Shown one piece after another: positions 49,718-59,556 of a stretch of DNA of 64,000 bases. The notes under the pieces are model-generated. The model saw only the letters and a program-made list of their open reading frames with translations, did no database searches and was not told where the DNA came from. A program made the position numbers and the translations under genes. The DNA is from Veillonella sp. VA139 (GTDB lineage Bacteria > Bacillota > Negativicutes > Veillonellales > Veillonellaceae), in assembly GCF_003992005.1 (NCBI RefSeq), contig NZ_RQVL01000010.1, forward strand, positions 1 through 64,000, written 5' to 3'. Each line of letters opens with the position of its first letter. The stretch's first letter is position 1.

Positions 49718-50962
49718 TTAATTCACTGTATACAAATAATCATATTGTTCTTGTGTTAATGTATCTAAGTCATAGCCCATGGATTGCAATTTCAATTTCG
49801 CAATTTCTGCGTCCACTTCATATGGCAATACATGCACATCATCTGCCATGTCTGCACCATGGTGCAAGATATATTCTGCTGCTAGTGCTTGCATAGCAAA
49901 GGACAAGTCCATAATTTCTGCCGGATGTCCATCCCCTGCTGCTAAGTTCACAAGGCGACCTTCTGCTAGTACATACAATTGACGACCATCTTGCATATGG
50001 TAGGCCTCGATATTTTGACGCACTCGTTCATGAGATACAGCCATCGCTTCTAAATCTTTTACATTCACTTCGCAATCGAAATGGCCTGCATTACAAAGTA
50101 TAGCGCGGTCTTTCATCACTGCATAATGCTCTTCTGTGATGACGTCTTTACAGCCTGTGACCGTACAGAAAATATCGCCAATTTTAGCTGCTTCTACCAT
50201 TGGTAATACTTTGAAACCATCGAATACAGCCTCGATGGCTTTGATTGGATCCACTTCTGTGACATACACGTGGGCACCTAAGCCTTTTGCACGAAGTGCT
50301 ACGCCTTTACCGCACCAACCGTAACCAGCAACCACCACGTTTTTACCTGTTACTGTTAAGTTCGTGGTACGCATGATACCGTCCCACACAGATTGACCAG
50401 TACCATAACGATTGTCGAATAAGTATTTACAGTTAGAATCGTTCACAGCGATCATCGGGAATGTCAACTGTTCCGCTTCAGCCAAGGCTTTCAAACGGTG
50501 TACACCTGTTGTAGTTTCTTCACTACCGCCCAACAAACGTTCTTTTGCATCAGTTCGTGTTGTATGTAACAAGCTCACCAAATCGCCGCCGTCATCGATG
50601 ATGATATGCGGTTTATGATCCAACGCTTTGTTCAGGAACATCGTATATTCTTCGTCTGTACAGTTGTACCAAGCATATACAGTTAAACCCATGTCGACAA
50701 GTCCTGCTGCTACATCATCTTGGGTCGATAATGGATTGGACCCTGTGACGATCACATCCGCACCACCACGTTTTAAAACAGTAGATAAGTACGCAGTTTT
50801 CGCTTCTAAGTGAACGGACACAACGATGGTTTGACCTTTGAAAGTTTGCTCTTTTTCAAAACGGTCACCTAATGTGTTTAAAGTAGGCATGAAATTAGCT
50901 ACCCAGTCGATTTTTTTACGACCTTCAGCGGCTAAGGAAATATCTCGAATTAAAGATTGCAT
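49718..50962 (-). CDS. ahcY: Adenosylhomocysteinase
   Basis: NAD-dependent hydrolase splitting S-adenosylhomocysteine into adenosine and homocysteine. 414 residues, the shorter form without the insert of eukaryotic enzymes. The NAD loop GYGWCGKG is near 213-220; IRDISLAAEGRKKI at the start and a C-terminal Tyr-rich end are typical. It follows the phosphorylase gene by 32 bases; together they clear SAM by-products. Confidence 0.95.
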   Translation of the reverse strand: MQSLIRDISLAAEGRKKIDWVANFMPTLNTLGDRFEKEQTFKGQTIVVSVHLEAKTAYLSTVLKRGGADVIVTGSNPLSTQDDVAAGLVDMGLTVYAWYNCTDEEYTMFLNKALDHKPHIIIDDGGDLVSLLHTTRTDAKERLLGGSEETTTGVHRLKALAEAEQLTFPMIAVNDSNCKYLFDNRYGTGQSVWDGIMRTTNLTVTGKNVVVAGYGWCGKGVALRAKGLGAHVYVTEVDPIKAIEAVFDGFKVLPMVEAAKIGDIFCTVTGCKDVITEEHYAVMKDRAILCNAGHFDCEVNVKDLEAMAVSHERVRQNIEAYHMQDGRQLYVLAEGRLVNLAAGDGHPAEIMDLSFAMQALAAEYILHHGADMADDVHVLPYEVDAEIAKLKLQSMGYDLDTLTQEQYDYLYTVN

Positions 50963-50994
50963 TGGCGTTCTCCTTTTAGATTCTTCACCATAGA

Positions 50995-51789
50995 TTATAA
51001 TTGAAAGCCACCATATTCTGACATACGATGATGAGCTGGATAGTCTGCATTCATATCAATGCCTTTGATAACTTCTTTTACAAGCGCTTGTAATTGCTCA
51101 GCCATTTCTTTCATCATGTCTACCACTTCGCCATGGGTCAAAGCAGATTCGGAAATGCCTGCTGCATAGTTTGTGACCATGGAAATTGTCATATATGCCA
51201 TTTCCGCTTCATTGGCTAAGGTCACTTCCGGTACATTCGTCATACCCACCGTTTGGCCACCTAACATAGCATACATGCGAATTTCAGCCGGCGATTCAAA
51301 ACGAGGGCCCTCTGTACATACGTAGGTGCCACCATTGTGAACCGTTAAGCCTAGGGATTTTGCAGCACTTTCAACAATACTTCGCAACTCAGGGCTATAT
51401 GGATCTGTAACATCCACATGAGCAACCGGACGATCGCCACCTTCGTAGAACGTATTCACACGGTTTTTCGTAAAATCTAGGAATTGGTCCGTCAACACAA
51501 AATGACCCGGTCCAAAGTTCTCATCCAAAGAACCTACCGCTGTAGTAGATACGATGAACTTAACACCTAACTTTTTCAAGCCCCAAATGTTTGCACGATA
51601 ATTAATCTTGTGCGGTGGAATCGAATGATCTCGACCATGACGGGCTAAGAAATACACCGTCTTGCCCTCATAGGTACCGCACACATAGTGAATCTCACCA
51701 TAAGGCGTCATCAAAAACGATTCCGTCATAGTTTCAAACATATTTGGGTCGTACACACCAGTACCACCAATAATAGCAATCGCTGACAT
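50995..51789 (-). CDS. mtnP: 5'-methylthio-nucleoside phosphorylase (MTAP/MTIP family)
   Basis: 264-residue PNP/MTAP-family enzyme. IIGGTGVYDP, ARHGRDHSIPPH, the CTEGPRFES and MTNVPE segments fix the family. The base-recognition loop reads VTNYAAG, with Asn where adenine-specific MTAPs have Asp. In this family Asn goes with 6-oxopurines, so methylthioinosine may be the true substrate. Paired with ahcY. Confidence 0.87.
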   Translation of the reverse strand: MSAIAIIGGTGVYDPNMFETMTESFLMTPYGEIHYVCGTYEGKTVYFLARHGRDHSIPPHKINYRANIWGLKKLGVKFIVSTTAVGSLDENFGPGHFVLTDQFLDFTKNRVNTFYEGGDRPVAHVDVTDPYSPELRSIVESAAKSLGLTVHNGGTYVCTEGPRFESPAEIRMYAMLGGQTVGMTNVPEVTLANEAEMAYMTISMVTNYAAGISESALTHGEVVDMMKEMAEQLQALVKEVIKGIDMNADYPAHHRMSEYGGFQL

Positions 51790-51833
51790 ATAGTTCCTCC
51801 TTGTGATAGATAGAAAAATATCTGTATGAATTT

Positions 51834-51861
51834 ATTATAGCATGAAATGGGGGAATTCTAA
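51834..51861 (-). promoter_or_regulatory. Promoter of mtnP-ahcY
   Basis: On minus TTAGAA, 16 bases, TATAAT (51839-51834), 45 bases before the mtnP ATG. Confidence 0.5.
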
Positions 51862-51876
51862 TAAAATTTTAATAAA

Positions 51877-51913
51877 ATATCCCCACATTAGAAGTGATTC
51901 CATGTGGGGATAT
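51877..51913. terminator. Terminator after cas6
   Basis: ATATCCCCACAT/ATGTGGGGATAT perfect 12-bp stem, then TTTATT on minus. It closes the cas operon. Confidence 0.85.
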
Positions 51914-51934
51914 TGTTACATATGTATTAAGTTT

Positions 51935-52708
51935 TTATTCGCTTTCTTCTAGTTCTACCTGCATGGCTCCCATACCTAGGGCAACTTTAATGCCACACCC
52001 AGCAATAGAGCCAAAGTAGCACAACATAGCCGCTAGATTTGAAAGGATCATATTTCGTTTACAGATTAATGTATAGCTCCCTTGAAAGCCTGGTATCTTA
52101 GTTTTTTCTAAATAAAACTTTTGTAACCGCATACGGTACTCTGCTACATACATGTTGTCGCACATGACCTGAAATAACTCTTCATCATCATATACATCTG
52201 ATGAACTGAATGCATTCCACTTTTTTAGAAAACTCCTCATAATTTTTTCAATATCAGGAAAAATAGCATAGGCTTGATTTACCTTAAATGAAGTTGGCGT
52301 TACAAATATAATATCTATTTTCTTATATTGCTTAATATCTCCTAAAAATGATTTTGCAATACTGGCATAATCTGTTTCTAACACAACTCGTCTATCGTCT
52401 ATGATTAAGCTACCATTCTTTTGTGTTAGCCCTATCTTGGACTTTATATTCCACAAAGGATGAATCATTTCTTCTATGCTTTCTTTAGTTAAAGCAGCAA
52501 TTCTCCATACACTAGTATTGCGTTCTTTATCATAGTACACATATTGATGATACGGTGGTATTTGTGTAGTATGCAGAAATGTAGCATATTCCGTAGAAAT
52601 ACATGACATTATCACACCATGTAATACACTCCCTAATGATTGAACAATTTTCTGCCTATTATCTAAGTGAATATCAAATTCTATTACTTTAATTTCAATT
52701 TTCTTCAA
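51935..52708 (-). CDS. cas6: CRISPR pre-crRNA endoribonuclease Cas6
   Basis: 257 residues with a ferredoxin-like (RAMP) architecture. The clear family mark is the C-terminal glycine-rich loop GCGIKVALGMGAM. Cas6 cuts the repeat of the precursor transcript, eight bases before the spacer. Its start overlaps csm5 by 14 bases and it ends the operon. The catalytic His is not certain by eye; two candidates are in the N-terminal third. Confidence 0.85.
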   Translation of the reverse strand: MKKIEIKVIEFDIHLDNRQKIVQSLGSVLHGVIMSCISTEYATFLHTTQIPPYHQYVYYDKERNTSVWRIAALTKESIEEMIHPLWNIKSKIGLTQKNGSLIIDDRRVVLETDYASIAKSFLGDIKQYKKIDIIFVTPTSFKVNQAYAIFPDIEKIMRSFLKKWNAFSSSDVYDDEELFQVMCDNMYVAEYRMRLQKFYLEKTKIPGFQGSYTLICKRNMILSNLAAMLCYFGSIAGCGIKVALGMGAMQVELEESE

Positions 52709-53867
52709 GATGTAACTTTACTCCTCCAAATATATAATCTTTTCCTTTATACTTCGTTAGCTTTAGCGTTCTGGGAGATATAATTTTGTCTTCATTATGT
52801 CGATGGTCTTCAAACTGCTTCTGCAATTTTAGTATTGATTTCACGACATTAACTTCATCTTTAGAATTATCAAATAGTGGCAATAGTAATGTTTTATGTA
52901 AAAAACCAATACTACTGCCCAGTAAACAAGTGACCTGTTCCAATTCTTGTATGCATGATTCCTCAATAGTCTCTTTAAATGCAAGTTTCCATCGTCTTAC
53001 TAGTCGTTGCGTATGTTCTTCAATAATTTTGATAAGATCAGATGTAGAATCGATTCCAATATTTTTCAATTCATGAAGATTTACACTTAACATGCCTTTT
53101 AGCTTAGTATTTGGAATGATACACTCTCTATATATAGGTAATGATTTTATTTCTTTTGTATCTGCTAAAGAGTCATACCTAGGTAAGATATACGTAGCCA
53201 TACTATCATTATTTGATAACATAATATCTGATACTGAAATAGCATGAAACAACTTTTTTATACCATCTCGAACATCTTTTCCAGTAGACTTCTTTATTCT
53301 AGATAGTATCAATGTATCCAGACCTTTTCTGTATGCTTTTATACATCCATTAAGATCATTCTGATTTTTTAAAGCCTTTACGAGTTTATCTCTCCATTCT
53401 TTACGAAAGTCTTCATCATTCTTTATAATATGGGCTACTATAGATGCGATTATGACACCTTTCAAGGAACTACCAGGTATATACGGTGTTCCATCAGGTA
53501 ATGACATGCATAGTTTTATATCATTCAATGACATTTTTGAAATAGAACTTGGTACACAATGCAATTGACGTTTAGAAACACTCAACAATACGCTATCTTC
53601 AGGAATACCTATTGTTCGTTCCATCCATTCGTAAATAGTCTCTTTTTGTCCTTTTGTATGGTTTTCTACATACGACTCATAGTCAGATAGTTTATCAATT
53701 GAATATAAATATTGAAACCATTTTTTGTGGTTTAAAATATATACATCACGATTAGCTGTATCTAAAATGTAGTCAAGTACATTCACATCTCGCCCGCTTC
53801 CTATGGATACTGGGGTTATCGTTTCTAATGTAAAAGAAACTGTAGTTGGCATGGATTTTTTACTCAT
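52695..53867 (-). CDS. csm5: Type III-A effector subunit Csm5
   Basis: RAMP protein that caps the Csm filament and aids crRNA 3' trimming. 390 residues from the ATG at 53867, eight bases after GGGGTG. N-terminal TPVSIGSG, then YIPGSSLKGVI near 150, match Csm5. It overlaps csm4 by eight bases. AT-rich like the rest of the locus. Confidence 0.9.
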   Translation of the reverse strand: MSKKSMPTTVSFTLETITPVSIGSGRDVNVLDYILDTANRDVYILNHKKWFQYLYSIDKLSDYESYVENHTKGQKETIYEWMERTIGIPEDSVLLSVSKRQLHCVPSSISKMSLNDIKLCMSLPDGTPYIPGSSLKGVIIASIVAHIIKNDEDFRKEWRDKLVKALKNQNDLNGCIKAYRKGLDTLILSRIKKSTGKDVRDGIKKLFHAISVSDIMLSNNDSMATYILPRYDSLADTKEIKSLPIYRECIIPNTKLKGMLSVNLHELKNIGIDSTSDLIKIIEEHTQRLVRRWKLAFKETIEESCIQELEQVTCLLGSSIGFLHKTLLLPLFDNSKDEVNVVKSILKLQKQFEDHRHNEDKIISPRTLKLTKYKGKDYIFGGVKLHLEEN

Positions 53868-54858
53868 CAATATTCACCCCTAACCAAAAACCTTTCATAT
53901 TTTTATAAATTGAATGAGGACTTTTATCGTAGTGCAATTCTACCATTTGTCCCTCTAATGGATACGGCATACAGCTACCTTCTTGTAGAGCATAAAAAGA
54001 ATTTCGTTTATATGGTGCAGAAATAGATTCGCTATATACAAAGCCACTTCTTTTGATGATCTTATACGTACCCTCTGATACTATATTAATCTCATCTATT
54101 TTTGGTGTTATAGCGCTAATCGACATATACATAGAACCTTTTTGCTGCAATAAATTATATAATGCAACTGCATCAGTTCCATATGTAGGTATTGTATCTA
54201 ACTCAAACTCGTCTTCTACAATAAATTGTCCAAAACCAGAACTTCTCTTTCCTCCAATACCGGTATAACTGAGACTTTCAAAAATTCTTTTAACTCTATC
54301 CAAATCTTCTATCCGTTTAACTCCCACAATGCAGTATAATCCCGCATTCTTAGCAAATTTAAAGGAACCTACAACATATGGGTTGCTCTTCTCTTCACGC
54401 AACGCCACACGATGCGCTGTTAAATACTGTCCAAAAAAAGGATCTTCAATCATAGAAAATAGTGAATATGCACCAACCTTATTATACAAATTGGATGCAC
54501 GAATATATCCTATCTTTTTTAGTTTTTTCTGGTCTTTTACACGCTTTAGCAACGTATCTTTGTCTATGATAGATATATGTTTTTTCTGAGTTTCACAAAT
54601 TGGGCGTGGTACAAATAACTCAATTTGCTTATGTAGATTTGTAAAAGGAAACAAGCTAGAGATTTTTATATCATCCACTCGTAAAGATTGCAGTAGCCAT
54701 TCTATTTCTGCTTGATTATGACCAATTTCATTCACACAGGCAGATACAAATGTATCTGAGGATATTGTGAGTTGCACTTTATCTAACGAACCGCCTTCAC
54801 TCGTATTTCCAAAGTGTACGGAACTTGTAAATGTAAAAGGAAATATATAATATTTCAT
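53860..54858 (-). CDS. csm4: Type III-A effector subunit Csm4
   Basis: 332-residue RAMP protein that holds the crRNA 5' handle beside Cas10. N-terminal FTSSVHFGN and the later GIGGKRSSGFGQF loop (about 205) are the visible family features. It starts nine bases after csm3. Confidence 0.9.
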   Translation of the reverse strand: MKYYIFPFTFTSSVHFGNTSEGGSLDKVQLTISSDTFVSACVNEIGHNQAEIEWLLQSLRVDDIKISSLFPFTNLHKQIELFVPRPICETQKKHISIIDKDTLLKRVKDQKKLKKIGYIRASNLYNKVGAYSLFSMIEDPFFGQYLTAHRVALREEKSNPYVVGSFKFAKNAGLYCIVGVKRIEDLDRVKRIFESLSYTGIGGKRSSGFGQFIVEDEFELDTIPTYGTDAVALYNLLQQKGSMYMSISAITPKIDEINIVSEGTYKIIKRSGFVYSESISAPYKRNSFYALQEGSCMPYPLEGQMVELHYDKSPHSIYKNMKGFWLGVNIDE

Positions 54859-54867
54859 TACATCACC

Positions 54868-55548
54868 TTAACCTTGTAAAACCTGTTCACAACGTTTACT
54901 TAATTCAGCATCAACCGAGAATGTTTTTATTGTCACATTATCAATAGATATACGTCCATACCCTCTTGTACCATGTCCTCCAAGGTAATCTAATTGCAAT
55001 AACTCTAAACCTGTTCGTAATGTTTGTAAATCTTCTTCCGCTTCATCTTTATCTATTAAAGTATATACAAGCTTAAATGCAAACTTAGTTCCTGCGGGTA
55101 CACGCTCTATTTGTCTCGGCATAGCAACACTAGTCACTCTATTAATAGTGTTTTCAAATTTTACTTCTCCCATATAGGTATCTGTATCAATCGACTCAAA
55201 TAACAATTTGGTTTCTTCTGAAATAAATAAATCTTGAAATTGCAATCGAGAAATAGTTTGTGGCTTTGTAGAACCAAATAATCTCTTAATAACATCATCA
55301 TCCTTATCTATTGAATTTACAATATGTTCTTCACTTCTATAGCGAGCTAGTAAGGTACGAATTTTCCCTTTTAACGAACTCCCCGGAATAATGGGTTCTT
55401 GTGTTAAAGAATCGCGAATAAACGGACTATCTACTGCTCCAATCGGAGCATAGTCACTACCGCCACCTATGTGCATACCTGTTTTTATTGTTAAATCTCC
55501 TTGGATAATAATTTTTCCTCGAATTGCATTCTTAGTAGTTTCACTCAT
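54868..55548 (-). CDS. csm3: Type III-A backbone subunit and target-RNA nuclease Csm3
   Basis: 226-residue RAMP that forms the filament backbone. GMHIGGG, IGAVDSPF and PGSSLKGKIRTLLA are conserved. Asp near 40 in GAVDSP lines up with Asp33 of the Streptococcus thermophilus protein, which cuts target RNA every six bases, so slicing should be active. The C-terminal LDYLGGHGTRGYGR loop is intact. Confidence 0.95.
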   Translation of the reverse strand: MSETTKNAIRGKIIIQGDLTIKTGMHIGGGSDYAPIGAVDSPFIRDSLTQEPIIPGSSLKGKIRTLLARYRSEEHIVNSIDKDDDVIKRLFGSTKPQTISRLQFQDLFISEETKLLFESIDTDTYMGEVKFENTINRVTSVAMPRQIERVPAGTKFAFKLVYTLIDKDEAEEDLQTLRTGLELLQLDYLGGHGTRGYGRISIDNVTIKTFSVDAELSKRCEQVLQG

Positions 55549-55550
55549 AC

Positions 55551-56024
55551 TTATTTACTCCCTCTTTTATTATAATTTTGATTAGTATAATTATTTTTCT
55601 TTTTTCTTGTAGATACTGCTGAATAATACTTATGAAAAGCAACTAATGCCTCTACGTATTTACAATATTCATTAAATTTTTCAATATCTCCATTAATATC
55701 TTCTAAGAGAGGAATTAAATTTGCTTTTTCAATAAAGTCATCAACTGCATTAATTGCATTATACTTTTTATTATTCTCTTCAATTTCTCGACCGGCTTGA
55801 TATCGAAATAAAGTTTTAAGAAAACGAATTTCCATCTGTAATTCAGGTGAAATAGTCTTTACTCGATCTTTATTTTTAGCTACCTCAACAGTTACCTTGT
55901 TTTTTACATCAGTAATTGCAGAAAAAATTTTTCTAAGTTGATTGGTATTTAATGCAATTATGCCTTGATCTGTTTTCCCCAACTGCTTAATCACTGATTC
56001 TGCTTCTGCTACATAATCAAACAT
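55551..56024 (-). CDS. csm2: Type III-A small subunit Csm2
   Basis: 157-residue helical protein, the smaller filament chain. From the ATG at 56024, six bases after GGAGG. LRKIFSAI and the FLKTLFRYQAGRE segment match Csm2; the end is a Lys/Asn-rich tail. It overlaps the cas10 end by eight bases. Confidence 0.88.
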   Translation of the reverse strand: MFDYVAEAESVIKQLGKTDQGIIALNTNQLRKIFSAITDVKNKVTVEVAKNKDRVKTISPELQMEIRFLKTLFRYQAGREIEENNKKYNAINAVDDFIEKANLIPLLEDINGDIEKFNEYCKYVEALVAFHKYYSAVSTRKKKNNYTNQNYNKRGSK

Positions 56025-58557
56025 TCTGTTCCTCCATTTTTTCTTTACCACGCAAACAATAAATCAATATATGCAATGCCGTAAGTAACTCTTTTCCTGA
56101 TGTTTTGATTACCTCTTTAGATTGAGTATACTCATACATTTTAGTAACAAATTTCTGATATGCTTCTTTTTGTAATTCACTAGCTCTTTGAGGCTCCATT
56201 CTAGCCAAAGTATATAGCAATCTTGCTCTGTGAATTCCATCTGAATTCTCTTTTACAAGCTCTTCTAGCAATTCCATAATCCGATACATAAAACTTAATC
56301 TAAAAGGAATTTTATCCATATCACTTACTATTCCTTCTTTAGATATACCTAATAATGACTGTAGTAGTTTAAACTTTTCTCCCAATACAGAGTTAATAAA
56401 CTGATCCCATGTATACACATGATGACAAACTAAAGGCTGTCCGTCATTATGTGTATCAAAGCCAAACAAGGCAATACTATCTTTTTTAGGCATATCTTTT
56501 GCTGTCGACTCTAAATTACCAGTTATTTCTGCCATTTTTGTGATTGGAAAGTGATGGGTAAACATCCCTAACCCCGCAGACATTGTAATTTTTCCACCCG
56601 TCAAATCCTTAAGTCTATTTCGAATATCAATAGCAACTTCAATCAATTCGTCCCAAGGTCCTACTAGAAAAACATCATCCCCGCCAGAATAGATAATATG
56701 AATATGCCCCTTTTCGCTAGTATCTCCACTCCAGAGGCGATAAGTATCTTTTATATCTTCTACACCATTGACATTACCCGATACAATTTTATTAACCCCT
56801 ACTTTAAAGAACATAGATAAAGTTCTGGATAAATCAGCATATCTAGAAAATCTATTAAATTGAAACAATGCTTCTTTGTTATCACTAATAAATCCACTAA
56901 TAAAGGCTGCTCCTAGGTTATCAACATCAGCTCTTAATACCCCTAAGCGCTGTATACCTGCCGTTTTTGAGCCACTAAGATTTGCTAATTCTTCAAAAGT
57001 ATATACAGAGCCATCAGGTTTACGAGTTACATAATCTGCAATCCACAAACGATTTGCAACCGGTCCGCCTACTTCCGATCCATTAATAACATATAACCGT
57101 TTCCACTCTGCACTGTCACCTAATTCTTCTAAATTACGTTTTGATATAACATATAAATTCGCATCATAATTAGAATATATCGGAATCGAAGGTGTCTTCT
57201 CTAATACAGCTTGTGTTTCTGCAATTCCTAGCACAGATTCTTCTGGTTGAACCAATACTTCTCCTAACCTATATAAAGAATCACACATACAGCAAGCCAA
57301 CGCTCCTGTATCTACATAAGGTTTTAAATATACTGATGAAGTATGGCATATAGAGCATTCTTTATCTCCATCTTTCACTAAATTAATAGAACTATTAGGG
57401 TTAAATAAATCAACCAAATTCTCTTCGGTATACCGTGATATTTTACCTTTATCACTATTCTGTCGAACATCACCAAATAGTTTATGCTGTTTTTCTCCGT
57501 TAATTAAATCATTCCCTGTACATGTGGCCATACCAAATGCGATATATAGTTTTGTACCTACATGCTCAAGTAACCATTGATTCACAGAGGCTTCTACAGA
57601 ATTCACAATCTCTACAGTAGTTTCCGTAGCAGGTGATAGTATATAGAAATGTCCTCCACCAGAATATAATACGTTACATCTAGTCAAGTTTAAGTCTTCT
57701 AACAAAGAATCAATAATAGATTCTAATAGTATTTCTAAATACACTGATCGACCACGTAAAGATTTTAATGCACCTGTTGATGGCACTGTATAAATGAAAT
57801 CTTGTATACCAGACACATCTCCAGAAATCATCATAAATGCTTCTTGTTCACGAAATGTTTTGGAATCTGTAAAACAATACCTTTTATAATCTGTGATATG
57901 GTTCTCTTCAAAATATAATTGCATACACGTTGCAATCGCTGCTGTCAACTTAGAATGTATGTACAAAGATGTATCTGCAATTTCTTTTTTATATGTAGTA
58001 AAAGGAATAAAGCTAGTAGTATCCTCATAAATCCGTAGTAATTCATTCACCGTCATATCATCTATATTTTGTGCTGTAAATTTATCTTTCATTGTTTGAT
58101 GAAGCATTTTATAAGTATCAGATGTGGCTAGAATAGTCCCTTCTTTTGGGTAGTTATAATTATCCTCTACATCTAGACCTCGAAGGTGATATTTTTGCTC
58201 ATTTTTTGAAATACTTCCACCAAAAGTATGGAATACAGATGTTAAAGGCATATTCTTATCGAAGGTTTGTCCCTCAATCATTTCACCTTCATCAAACTCT
58301 CTACGGTCCAAAGCCGATGCAAGATTATCTGCTTCATACACCAAATAAGCTAAGCTAGTATCTGGAATTGTGGCCTTAGATAATTGCTTTCCACGATGAT
58401 ATTGAACACATCTCAATAACTCCTTATCTTCTGAATAAGAACGCAAAAAAGTAGCCCCCGCCGTCGAATGATCTCCCGATCCTTCGTTAGCACGATAGAC
58501 TACTTTTCCAATATCATGTAACAAGGCACCTTTTACCAATGTTTCTAAACACCCCAT
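56017..58557 (-). CDS. cas10: Cas10/Csm1, type III-A signature subunit
   Basis: 846 residues from the ATG at 58557, after GGAG. The N-terminal HD nuclease motif LLHDIGK is near 12-18. First Palm domain: SGDVSGIQDFIY, with GGGH in place of GGDD. A zinc site follows (CSIC...CCMC, about 405-430). Second Palm has the intact cyclase motif SGGDDVFL. So both ssDNA cutting and cyclic-oligoadenylate synthesis are predicted. It starts 22 bases after cas2. Confidence 0.96.
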   Translation of the reverse strand: MGCLETLVKGALLHDIGKVVYRANEGSGDHSTAGATFLRSYSEDKELLRCVQYHRGKQLSKATIPDTSLAYLVYEADNLASALDRREFDEGEMIEGQTFDKNMPLTSVFHTFGGSISKNEQKYHLRGLDVEDNYNYPKEGTILATSDTYKMLHQTMKDKFTAQNIDDMTVNELLRIYEDTTSFIPFTTYKKEIADTSLYIHSKLTAAIATCMQLYFEENHITDYKRYCFTDSKTFREQEAFMMISGDVSGIQDFIYTVPSTGALKSLRGRSVYLEILLESIIDSLLEDLNLTRCNVLYSGGGHFYILSPATETTVEIVNSVEASVNQWLLEHVGTKLYIAFGMATCTGNDLINGEKQHKLFGDVRQNSDKGKISRYTEENLVDLFNPNSSINLVKDGDKECSICHTSSVYLKPYVDTGALACCMCDSLYRLGEVLVQPEESVLGIAETQAVLEKTPSIPIYSNYDANLYVISKRNLEELGDSAEWKRLYVINGSEVGGPVANRLWIADYVTRKPDGSVYTFEELANLSGSKTAGIQRLGVLRADVDNLGAAFISGFISDNKEALFQFNRFSRYADLSRTLSMFFKVGVNKIVSGNVNGVEDIKDTYRLWSGDTSEKGHIHIIYSGGDDVFLVGPWDELIEVAIDIRNRLKDLTGGKITMSAGLGMFTHHFPITKMAEITGNLESTAKDMPKKDSIALFGFDTHNDGQPLVCHHVYTWDQFINSVLGEKFKLLQSLLGISKEGIVSDMDKIPFRLSFMYRIMELLEELVKENSDGIHRARLLYTLARMEPQRASELQKEAYQKFVTKMYEYTQSKEVIKTSGKELLTALHILIYCLRGKEKMEEQNV

Positions 58558-58579
58558 GGTTTTCTCCCTCATTAATCTT

Positions 58580-58855
58580 TTATAATATGACACAATCTTG
58601 TTCTTTTCTTTCTCCAATTCCCCAAGTATATATCTTAACTAAATCATCAAGAATATATATTCGCAAAGAATCAATATTCGGATTAATTAAACGACTGCAG
58701 TGGCGAATCATAGCATCGTACTGTTTACGATTTAACAATGCTTCAAATGCTGACTTTTGAACACGAACACCATATCGTTCCAAACACTTCACCATTTTTA
58801 ATCGTATCTTACTATCTACTATATCATAAATAATCAAAACTATAAACTTTTTCAT
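58580..58855 (-). CDS. cas2: CRISPR integration protein Cas2
   Basis: 91-residue ferredoxin-fold protein. IIYDIVDSKIRLKM at the start carries the family Asp; YGVRVQKSAFEALL follows. It bridges two Cas1 dimers during spacer insertion. The start at 58855 has GGAG nine bases upstream. It lies 37 bases after the cas1 reading frame. Confidence 0.93.
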   Translation of the reverse strand: MKKFIVLIIYDIVDSKIRLKMVKCLERYGVRVQKSAFEALLNRKQYDAMIRHCSRLINPNIDSLRIYILDDLVKIYTWGIGERKEQDCVIL

Positions 58856-58892
58856 AATTAAGCGCTCCATAACATTATCATTTTCTAGATAT

Positions 58893-59534
58893 CTATCTTA
58901 TCTCTAGGGGTGTATATCGCTCAAGATCTATATTCATAATTGTTGATGCATATGCTTTGCATTGACTAAAAATAGATTCTCTAAATGTTTGTCCTCTATC
59001 CATATATTGATTCATACTTTTTATCTTTTTATTATAGGCACTCAAAAATAGTTTTCTTCCTTCTCCATTTAAATAGCACCCTTCACCAGAATATTGAAAG
59101 TCTTCATCTACATCTATCATATTTCGCTTGACTAAATTAAGCATTAATGAATCAATTACAGGTGCTCTCCATTCTTCAATTAAATCAGATACTAAGGCTG
59201 GATGTCCACCCTTAATAGAATGCATACCCCCTACAAAAGGATGTAATCCAGCATTAATAACTCTTGCCATAATTTTATTAAAGAGCATACTATACCCTAA
59301 TCCTAACATAGCATTAAATGGATCTAATGGAGGCTGTTTACTTCGTTTTGTAAAAGTAAATTCTAAAGGGACAATCTTTCCTAGCCCTTCAAAATATAAG
59401 CGACTAATGATCCCCTCATATCCCATCAATTCTTCAATGCTTGTTGCTTTATGTATATTCTTGCGGATATGACAAATGTTATGAATGGACATCATAACAC
59501 TATCATCAAGAAGATTCCTTTCATAGCGTCTCAA
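58893..59534 (-). pseudogene. cas1: Cas1, C-terminal part of a frameshifted gene
   Basis: 213 codons in a frame shifted by one base from the N-terminal part. This part holds the whole catalytic domain: Glu in GYEGIISR, His in LHPFVGGMH, and acidic residues in SDLIEEWR. In-frame residues upstream of the TTG at 59534 read AKINNQLTIL, which is normal Cas1 sequence, so this is not an independent gene start. Joined to the N-terminal part the product would be about 331 residues, the usual Cas1 length. Confidence 0.85.
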
Positions 59535-59556
59535 TATAGTCAGCTGATTATTTATT

